Source: Candidatus Cloacimonadota bacterium (GTDB lineage: Bacteria; Cloacimonadota; Cloacimonadia; Cloacimonadales; Cloacimonadaceae). Taken from it: DNA of 5,055 nt. The position numbers were made by a program, and so were the translations under genes. Positions 1 to 5,055 of the stretch are shown here, one piece after another. Where the stretch lies: positions 1-5,055 of the forward strand of contig JALNYD010000210.1 in assembly GCA_023230025.1 (NCBI GenBank). The letters run 5' to 3'. Below the pieces are notes generated by a model. It saw only the letters and a program-made list of their open reading frames with translations. It had not been told where the DNA came from and made no database searches. Position 1 is the first letter of the stretch; every line of letters begins with the position of its first letter.

Positions 1-3
1 CAT
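1..3 (-). CDS. Probable start codon of the next operon gene, possibly the partner Lpt permease (only ATG visible)
   Basis: On the minus strand the permease stop TGA (5-3) shares its final A with an ATG (3-1), giving TGATG. GAGG lies ten bases upstream. Every other junction in the window is a start-stop overlap, so this ATG is probably a real start. LptF and LptG genes are often adjacent in other bacteria, so the partner permease is the natural guess. No coding sequence beyond the start codon is visible, so its identity is inference. Confidence 0.5.
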
Positions 4-1328
4 CAGTAGGCAACCTCAGAAGGAATCTCTTTCTTCTTTCTGCGTAGATTCTTCAATTTCCATATCAAAACCTGGGTATCGAACATACGTTTTTCCTTGA
101 TTGAGCCATAGATCAGGAATAGAGCGAGAATAAAGAACACTATGTTTGACAACCACATGGACAGGAATGGATTCACAATCCCTTTATCGGCCAATTGCTC
201 TCCCCCATTCAAGGCAACATAGTAGATCAGAAAAATGATGCTGGATACGCTGAACGCCATCCCAATCCCACTAGTTCTGGTCATTAGGCCAAGGGGGACG
301 CCAATCATAATGAAGATGATAATCGCAAAGGACAGAGCGAACTTCTTGTGGTATTCAACCTTTAGTGCCCTTACGCTGCTCTCAAGCTCATTGACGCGAC
401 TTTCAGCCAATTGTTGCATCGAATACAACCGGCGTTGTTCGGTCTGGGCAGCGATTGGATCAGCCTGCAAGGAGCCGGCCTGGATTCTGCCTTGCAAATC
501 AGCCAATTCCACGCGCTTGTCCTTTAGCTCTTTGCTTTGATTCCTGAGAGATTCTGTCAGTTGGCCATAGGTCATTTCTCGATCACTACGATATCCAGTT
601 TCGAATATGTCAGTGCGGTTTCCCAGATCACGGACGTTGATGATGTATTGATCAAAGCTGCTGCTCTGATACTTACCTGGCTCTGTTTCATTACGTTGCT
701 GCATTTCACCGTTTTCCAGAATGATCTGGAGCGCATTGCCACTGTTCATCTGAATCATTCTGCCAGTCTCGGCAAAGATAGTTCGGGGAAAACGACTGCT
801 GCTACGGTCATAGATCAATACGTCACCAAGCACTTCCTCATCATTGCTGGCACACCAGATGGTATAATCCAGCAAGTTGTTGTATTCCTTTTCCTTGATA
901 ATGGTCATGGGCTTATAATAAGCGATCTTTAGCATGATGTTCTTGAGCTTGTGATTGGTATCTGGCAAAAACCAGTGGTTAAAATAGACCATGGTGGCAG
1001 TAAGCATCAGGCCAGCCAATAACAAGGGGCCTAACATTGAGTATATGTTTACTCCGCTGGATTTGATCGCGATTACTTCCCTATCCACACTCATTCTGCC
1101 AAAAGCAAGGATGGTGGCTACCAAAACCGCCATTGGAATGGATAAAGCCAGCATGTATGGCATGGATAAGGCAAATACTTCCATGACTATGCCAACTGGG
1201 AGCTTCTTTTCGATGATCATGTTCAAGAGGTCGATAATCCTGTCAGTCAATAGCACAAAAGTGACTACCAACAAGGAAATAAGAAAGGGAGCTATGTGTT
1301 CCTTCAGTATATATCGTTTTAAGATCAT
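3..1328 (-). CDS. LptF/LptG-family permease of the LPS export ABC transporter (YjgP/YjgQ family)
   Basis: LptF and LptG form the membrane core of the LptB2FG transporter, which extracts lipopolysaccharide from the inner membrane and passes it to the LptC/LptA bridge. The 441-residue product has the family layout: a short N-terminus (MILKRYILKEHIAPFL), TM1 about 13-29, TM2 about 52-77, TM3 about 98-118, a periplasmic jellyroll-like domain about 120-255, then TM4 about 330-350, TM5 about 355-375 and TM6 about 387-408, with a basic cytoplasmic tail. The segment MSVDREVIAIKSSG (79-92), before TM3, is the conserved cytoplasmic coupling region facing the LptB ATPase. Residues about 256-325 are a charged heptad-bearing insertion before TM4, probably a helical hairpin. 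The start ATG (1328-1326) has GGAG eight bases upstream and overlaps the ligA stop. The sequence alone does not separate LptF from LptG. Being first of an apparent pair suggests LptF, but that is only inference. LptB is not in the window. Confidence 0.92.
   Translation of the reverse strand: MILKRYILKEHIAPFLISLLVVTFVLLTDRIIDLLNMIIEKKLPVGIVMEVFALSMPYMLALSIPMAVLVATILAFGRMSVDREVIAIKSSGVNIYSMLGPLLLAGLMLTATMVYFNHWFLPDTNHKLKNIMLKIAYYKPMTIIKEKEYNNLLDYTIWCASNDEEVLGDVLIYDRSSSRFPRTIFAETGRMIQMNSGNALQIILENGEMQQRNETEPGKYQSSSFDQYIINVRDLGNRTDIFETGYRSDREMTYGQLTESLRNQSKELKDKRVELADLQGRIQAGSLQADPIAAQTEQRRLYSMQQLAESRVNELESSVRALKVEYHKKFALSFAIIIFIMIGVPLGLMTRTSGIGMAFSVSSIIFLIYYVALNGGEQLADKGIVNPFLSMWLSNIVFFILALFLIYGSIKEKRMFDTQVLIWKLKNLRRKKKEIPSEVAY
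14..17 (-). promoter_or_regulatory. Shine-Dalgarno-like GAGG before the left-edge ATG
   Basis: GAGG on the minus strand sits inside the end of the permease gene, with ten bases between it and the ATG at 3-1. The spacing is slightly long but usable, and it supports the view that another gene starts at the left edge. Confidence 0.45.
1325..1328 (-). promoter_or_regulatory. ATGA start-stop overlap, ligA / Lpt permease
   Basis: The permease ATG (1328-1326) overlaps the ligA TGA (1327-1325). This is the third identical junction in a row, and it comes with a GGAG ribosome binding site eight bases upstream. Confidence 0.75.
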
Positions 1329-3301
1329 TGCTGTGGCTCCAGCATATCCAGAATGGTATCCTCGTCAATGATTTGCACCGAGCCCAATTGTTGAGCTTTG
1401 GCAAGCTTTGAACCGGGTTTCTCGCCCACGATCAGATAATCAAGATTCTTGCTTACGGAACTCAGGATTTTACCGCCTTTCAGCATTATCAAATCCTCGA
1501 GGTCTTTTCGGCTGTAATTCTGTAGGGAACCCGTGATCAGAAAGCTATGACCACTAAGGATTCCAGAGCTCGAAATACTCTGACTTTCAAAGGATAAGCC
1601 CAGGCTTTGAAGCATGGCGATCTCTTCCTGATTCTTTGGATTAGCAAAGTAGCTGATGATTGCCATCGCTATCTTTTCACCAACTTCAGGAACAGCACTC
1701 AACTGTTCTGACTCGGCTTGCATCAATGCTGTGATATCACCAAAGTGCCTGGCCAGGTTTCTCGCGGTGACAATTCCCACAAAGCGAATCCCAAGGGCAT
1801 AAAGAAGACGCTCGAAAGCTCTGCCCTTTGATTCCTCAATAGCTGATTTTAGGTTCTCAATGGATTTCTCACCCAGGCGCTCCAGCTTTGACAACTCTGT
1901 GTAATCCAATCGGTAAATGTCACTTATCCGGTTTAGGATCCCCAGCCCCACCAAACGGGAGATAAGGGCTGAGCCCAATCCAGAAATATCCATTGCTTCA
2001 CGCGAGGCAAAGTGCTCCAGACTACGGGTTAGCTGTGCCGGACAGTCCGAGGAGCTACAATACTCTATAGCGGCATCTTCTTCTCTGGATAGGGGGCTTC
2101 CGCATACTGGGCACTGAGTGGGTAAACCGACTGGTTTGGCATCTTGTCTGCGGTGCTTCAGATTGATAGAAAGTATCTTCGGAATGATTTCTCCGGATTT
2201 AACCAGTCTCACACGGTCATTCTCATGCAAATCCAGCCTTTGGATTTCGTCAAAGTTATGCAGGGTGGCTCGTGATACAGTTGATCCTGAGATGTGTACT
2301 GGATCGAGGATTGCTACAGGAGTAATGGCCCCAGTGCGCCCAACCTGATACTCTACACTTAAGAGTGTGGTCTCCTTTTCTTCTGGTTTAAACTTGTAAG
2401 CAATTGCCCATTTGGGGCTTTTTGCAGTAAAACCTAATCTCTTCTGAAGGGCAAAATCATTAACCTTAATCACAACGCCATCAATCTCATATTCGATGCT
2501 CTCGCGAGTGGCTTCATAGTGGTTGCAGAAGTTGCTTAGAGAGTCAAAGTCTCGCACACACTCCCGGTGCGTGGCAACTGGCAGGCCTTGTTCAACCAGG
2601 AAATCTAACAATCCCATTTGGGTGCTGAATGGCAGCATGCCCTCGCTGTAACCTATCGTATAAAAGAAGGCTCTAAGCTTGCGTTTTGCCAATTCCGCGA
2701 TACTTTTGAGCTTGATTGATCCTGCTGCAGCATTGCGGGGATTGGCAAAGAGCTTTTCACCTTCTTGAGCGCGCTGATCATTGAGCTCTTGGAAATCATG
2801 TTTGGCGATATATATCTCACCGCGAATCTCTATCTCCTGAGTAAAGCCCAGATGATGCGGAACATCCTTGAGTGTGTTGAAATTGGCGCTTACATCCTCT
2901 CCCACATTGCCATCTCCACGAGTGCTGGCATATTGAAGTGCACCATTTTGATACATCAGATTGATCCCAAAGCCATCAATCTTCAGCTCCAGGCACAAGC
3001 CCGGCCGCTCATTCAACTCTATGGTAATCCTATCCCACCAAGCTTGAACCTCAGCCAGGGAATAGGCATTTTCAAGGCTTATCATGCGCTGCTTATGAGG
3101 AATGGTCTTCGCGTTCTCGGATAGGTCATTGCCCACTTGGTTCAAGATTGAATCTTCGGCTTCTAGATTCTTGAGTTCCTGAACCAGAAGATCATATTCA
3201 AAGTCACTGATCTCAGGCTCCGCTTTTGAATAATAGAGCTGATTGTGCCGCTTGATTTCCTTGCGTAGATAGTTGATCCGGCCTTGAGTATCTTGTTTCA
3301 T
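1325..3301 (-). CDS. ligA: NAD-dependent DNA ligase LigA
   Basis: LigA seals 3'-OH/5'-phosphate nicks using NAD+, in Okazaki fragment joining and repair. It is essential in most bacteria. The 658-residue product is full length (the E. coli enzyme is 671) with all domains in order. Domain Ia (about 1-60) has HNQLYY and ISDFEYD for NMN binding. The adenylation domain carries the nucleophile Lys107 in ELKIDG, then TRGDG (127-131), IRGEIY (159-164), NPRNAAAGS (187-195), EIDGVVIKV (272-280) and PKWAIAYKF (296-304). The OB fold includes QVGRTGAITPVA (319-330). The zinc finger uses Cys397, Cys400, Cys415 and Cys420. The helix-hairpin-helix region is about 430-570, and the BRCT domain is about 580-655 (FLITGSL, then GGKILSSVSKNLDYLIVG). 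The start ATG (3301-3299) gives the canonical N-terminus, although its Shine-Dalgarno is poor. That suggests coupling to the overlapping nitrilase-family stop. Minor motif deviations are ELKIDG for the usual EPKIDG and GSIKLKS for the usual GSLRQLD. Confidence 0.98.
   Translation of the reverse strand: MKQDTQGRINYLRKEIKRHNQLYYSKAEPEISDFEYDLLVQELKNLEAEDSILNQVGNDLSENAKTIPHKQRMISLENAYSLAEVQAWWDRITIELNERPGLCLELKIDGFGINLMYQNGALQYASTRGDGNVGEDVSANFNTLKDVPHHLGFTQEIEIRGEIYIAKHDFQELNDQRAQEGEKLFANPRNAAAGSIKLKSIAELAKRKLRAFFYTIGYSEGMLPFSTQMGLLDFLVEQGLPVATHRECVRDFDSLSNFCNHYEATRESIEYEIDGVVIKVNDFALQKRLGFTAKSPKWAIAYKFKPEEKETTLLSVEYQVGRTGAITPVAILDPVHISGSTVSRATLHNFDEIQRLDLHENDRVRLVKSGEIIPKILSINLKHRRQDAKPVGLPTQCPVCGSPLSREEDAAIEYCSSSDCPAQLTRSLEHFASREAMDISGLGSALISRLVGLGILNRISDIYRLDYTELSKLERLGEKSIENLKSAIEESKGRAFERLLYALGIRFVGIVTARNLARHFGDITALMQAESEQLSAVPEVGEKIAMAIISYFANPKNQEEIAMLQSLGLSFESQSISSSGILSGHSFLITGSLQNYSRKDLEDLIMLKGGKILSSVSKNLDYLIVGEKPGSKLAKAQQLGSVQIIDEDTILDMLEPQQ
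1337..1340 (-). promoter_or_regulatory. Shine-Dalgarno for the Lpt permease gene
   Basis: GGAG on the minus strand, inside the last codons of ligA, lies eight bases before the ATG at 1328-1326. It supports this start together with the family-typical N-terminus that follows. Confidence 0.65.
3298..3301 (-). promoter_or_regulatory. ATGA start-stop overlap, CN-hydrolase / ligA
   Basis: The ligA ATG (3301-3299) overlaps the CN-hydrolase TGA (3300-3298). No good Shine-Dalgarno is seen in the 20 bases before ligA; the nearest G-rich piece is GGAC, eleven bases away. ligA translation here may therefore depend mainly on ribosomes finishing the upstream gene. Confidence 0.75.
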
Positions 3302-4095
3302 AAAGTGTACATGTCCAATCTGCGATCCAGATAGGCGTTATTGCGCTCCGTAATGGCTTTGTTGAGGGCAAGATCGGGATCAATCTCAACTGTATAGATA
3401 GCTTCTTCAGTTTCGTTCATGCGCAAGAGGATTTCGCCCTTGCAGCCAACAATCTGGCTCATCCCGGTGAAGTACTCTTTCAGGTCAGCATTGACTTCGG
3501 TACCCGTACGATTTGCAGTGATTGAAAACACCCGATTCTCCAGGCTTCTGGTTTTCATCGCTTCCTGGCACCAGGGTAGCACCAGATTGGAGGGATGGCA
3601 TAGTATCTGAGCTCCCAAAAGCCCAAGTGATCGGGCAGATTCGGGGAACTGCCAATCAAAGCAGATCATCAGACCAAGTTTTACGCCACCTTTCCCTGGA
3701 AACACCGCAAAGGGGCGATTGCCGGGACTAAAGAACAGCTTTTCCCGATTGAACAGGTGGATCTTTCTATAGATATAAAAGCTACCGTCCGGATTAACCA
3801 GTGCACAGCTATTGTAGTATTGATCTCCAGCACTTTCTGCAAAGCCATAGACGATGCTCATATTCCGTGCCCTGGCAAGATCCCGAAATCCATTGAAAAT
3901 CCTTCCTTCGGGAATGCTTTCAGCAACCAGGGGAAGCTCGGATACATTGGAAAAGACGTATCCGCTGAGAGCAAGCTCCGGAAGCACTACCAAATCAGTA
4001 TCAAGCTCTGATAGCATTGTCGAGATTCGGGCGAAGTTTTCCTCAGCCTTCAATAGCTGGGGACGATATTGTAATACTGATACTCGATAACTCAT
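3298..4095 (-). CDS. Carbon-nitrogen hydrolase (nitrilase superfamily amidase), substrate unassigned
   Basis: This 265-residue protein is a complete single-domain member of the nitrilase/CN-hydrolase superfamily, which hydrolyses non-peptide C-N bonds through a Glu-Lys-Cys triad. The triad is visible: Glu40 in VVLPELALSGY, Lys111 in YRKIHLF, and Cys145 in LMICFDWQFPE. The usual second glutamate is Glu118 (REKLFFSPGN). An ANRTG segment (194-198) and a C-terminal YLDRRLDMY segment also fit the amidase branches (omega-amidase, N-carbamoyl amidase and similar). No signal peptide or membrane segment is seen, so it is probably cytoplasmic. The start ATG (4095-4093) is supported by the GAGGG seven bases upstream and by the immediate MSYRVSVLQY beta strand typical of the fold. 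It overlaps hydF upstream and ligA downstream by four bases each. The family is clear. The substrate cannot be told from the sequence, and neither neighbour points to one. It should not be called a true nitrilase. Confidence 0.9.
   Translation of the reverse strand: MSYRVSVLQYRPQLLKAEENFARISTMLSELDTDLVVLPELALSGYVFSNVSELPLVAESIPEGRIFNGFRDLARARNMSIVYGFAESAGDQYYNSCALVNPDGSFYIYRKIHLFNREKLFFSPGNRPFAVFPGKGGVKLGLMICFDWQFPESARSLGLLGAQILCHPSNLVLPWCQEAMKTRSLENRVFSITANRTGTEVNADLKEYFTGMSQIVGCKGEILLRMNETEEAIYTVEIDPDLALNKAITERNNAYLDRRLDMYTL
4092..4095 (-). promoter_or_regulatory. ATGA start-stop overlap, hydF / CN-hydrolase
   Basis: The ATG of the CN-hydrolase (4095-4093) and the TGA of hydF (4094-4092) share bases. 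Such overlaps commonly allow a terminating ribosome to restart on the next gene, so the two are probably translationally coupled. A good Shine-Dalgarno is also present, so independent initiation is possible. Confidence 0.75.
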
Positions 4096-5055
4096 TTCTT
4101 GACCCTCATCAAAGGAGCGATGGCGCGCTCAAAAGCACCATGCACCTTGGTAATAGTCAAACCATAATTTGTGATAGGGACACCCCTGCGGTGACACTCC
4201 AGAATCCGCCGGTTCATTTCCATGGCATTGATCATGCAGCCACCGCAGTGAATACAGACTGCATAGTCCTCAAGGTTTTCAGGAAAGTCATGTCCGGCAA
4301 ATGTATCGAACTCAAGTTCCTTTCCAGTGTATTCACGCAACCACCTGGGAAGTTTTACGCGCCCGATATCATCCTCTTGAACGTGGTGAGAACACGCTTC
4401 GGCGATCAACACTCGATCATTATCCTTGAGTTTATCAATGGCTTGAATCCCCGAAAGCAGAAGGTCCAGTTCTCCTTTATATCTGGCAAACAACACCGAA
4501 AAGGTCGTGAGCTCAATGTGTTCAGGTGTCTCTTGATTGACCTGAGCGATAGCCTGGGAATCCGTGATCACCATATCTGCTGGATCGCTCAGCATTGCCA
4601 GTGCATCCTTGAGTTCGGTTTCTTTGACCACGATCGCAATTGCGTCATGATCCAGGATATCCCGGATTGCTTGCACCTGCGGCAGGATAAGGCGACCTTT
4701 GGGTGCTGCACTATCGATGGGACACACCAGGATCACCCTTGATTTGCCCTTCAGCATGTCACCAAGGATAACCCGGTCTTCATTCAAATACTTCGGCGCC
4801 AGGCGAATAAGCTTTTCTTTCGCTTCTCTGATGCCATCATTGTTCTTAGCTGAAACAATGCAATAATCGATCTTATGAGCCAGGCAATAGTCAAGATTTG
4901 ATGTTGCCGCAGTGCGGGTGTCGCTCTTGTTGAAGACCATTAAAGTGGGGATCTGCATCTCCTCGATTCGCTGCAGCAGATCGATTTCATGTTTATCAAA
5001 AGCACTGCCGTCGTTTACAAACAATACGATATCTGCCCGATACAGGATTTTGCGG
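4092..5055 (-). CDS. hydF: [FeFe]-hydrogenase H-cluster maturation GTPase HydF (5' end cut off by the window edge)
   Basis: HydF is the cytoplasmic GTPase and scaffold on which the 2Fe subcluster of [FeFe]-hydrogenase is assembled with HydE and HydG, then passed to the hydrogenase. About 320 codons are visible. The frame stays open to the right edge (reading ...RKILYRADIVLFVNDGS), so the TTG at 5024-5022 is an internal Leu codon and not the start. Compared with a family length near 400 residues, roughly 80-90 N-terminal residues are missing, including the P-loop and switch motifs. Visible GTPase motifs are G4 NKSD (4920-4931) and a G5-like SAK (4845-4853). A middle dimerisation-type region follows. 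The C-terminal cluster-binding domain has CSH (4386-4394) and HCGGC (4236-4250), separated by 45 residues, matching the CxH...HCxxC ligand pattern of HydF. All ligands are intact. The stop TGA overlaps the ATG of the nitrilase-family gene. hydE, hydG and the hydrogenase itself are not in the window. The identification is firm. Confidence 0.95.
   Translation of the reverse strand, partial: RKILYRADIVLFVNDGSAFDKHEIDLLQRIEEMQIPTLMVFNKSDTRTAATSNLDYCLAHKIDYCIVSAKNNDGIREAKEKLIRLAPKYLNEDRVILGDMLKGKSRVILVCPIDSAAPKGRLILPQVQAIRDILDHDAIAIVVKETELKDALAMLSDPADMVITDSQAIAQVNQETPEHIELTTFSVLFARYKGELDLLLSGIQAIDKLKDNDRVLIAEACSHHVQEDDIGRVKLPRWLREYTGKELEFDTFAGHDFPENLEDYAVCIHCGGCMINAMEMNRRILECHRRGVPITNYGLTITKVHGAFERAIAPLMRVKK
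4103..4107 (-). promoter_or_regulatory. Shine-Dalgarno for the nitrilase-family gene
   Basis: GAGGG on the minus strand, inside the 3' end of hydF, lies seven bases before the ATG at 4095-4093. This is the strongest ribosome binding site in the window and fixes the start of the CN-hydrolase gene. Confidence 0.7.

Noticed and set aside
895..919. Plus-strand TTGATA (895-900) and TATAAT (914-919), resembling an antisense promoter inside the permease gene.
   Set aside because: The spacer is only 13 bases, against about 17 for a normal sigma-70 type promoter, and the site lies inside coding sequence with no gene to drive.
235..1371. Several plus-strand open frames of 100-131 codons opposite the Lpt permease gene.
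   Set aside because: They are antisense to a clear six-TM permease. Their sequences have no recognisable domains and their composition looks like reverse translation of membrane segments.
4017..4742. A 241-codon open frame on the plus strand, antisense to hydF and the start of the CN-hydrolase gene.
   Set aside because: It lies wholly opposite strongly recognised genes, its translation resembles no family I know, and no clear ribosome binding site or promoter marks it. It looks like a shadow frame.
5022..5024. TTG as the start codon of hydF.
   Set aside because: The frame remains open to the window edge, and the upstream codons (RKILYRADIV) continue a GTPase core strand. The P-loop region expected for HydF would otherwise be absent.
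1..5055. A hidden novel system such as a defence island, CRISPR array, mobile element, retron or structured RNA.
   Set aside because: Coding sequence of recognised families fills the window with no gap, and I saw no direct repeat array, inverted-repeat ends or non-coding stretch that could host one.

Overview
The window is gene-dense, all on the minus strand and apparently one operon. Transcription runs from the right edge (position 5055) to the left edge (position 1). It holds, in order: a 5'-truncated hydF ([FeFe]-hydrogenase H-cluster maturation GTPase), a carbon-nitrogen hydrolase of the nitrilase superfamily, ligA (NAD-dependent DNA ligase), and an LptF/LptG-family permease of lipopolysaccharide export. 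The last three bases (3-1) look like the ATG of a fifth gene, probably the partner Lpt permease.

There is no intergenic DNA. Each of the three internal junctions is the same 4-base ATGA overlap, where the start codon of one gene is fused to the stop codon of the previous one. The left-edge junction is a 1-base TGATG overlap. I see no convincing promoter, terminator, RNA gene, repeat, CRISPR or mobile element. The promoter must lie beyond the right edge and the terminator beyond the left edge.

The gene content suggests an anaerobic bacterium with an LPS-bearing outer membrane: HydF implies [FeFe]-hydrogenase metabolism and the Lpt permease implies LPS export. G+C looks moderate (mid-40s percent by eye). 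The combination would fit a fermentative diderm group such as Cloacimonadota or relatives, but that placement is inference from gene content and is weak.

The genes do not form one pathway. HydF matures hydrogenase in the cytoplasm, the nitrilase homologue probably hydrolyses a small amide, LigA seals nicks during replication and repair, and the permease works in the inner membrane. The cluster looks like a compact operon of mixed functions with probable translational coupling. I did not find a convincing new biological system. The most notable points are the uniform overlap chain, the mix of functions, a coiled-coil insertion in the permease, and small motif deviations in LigA.
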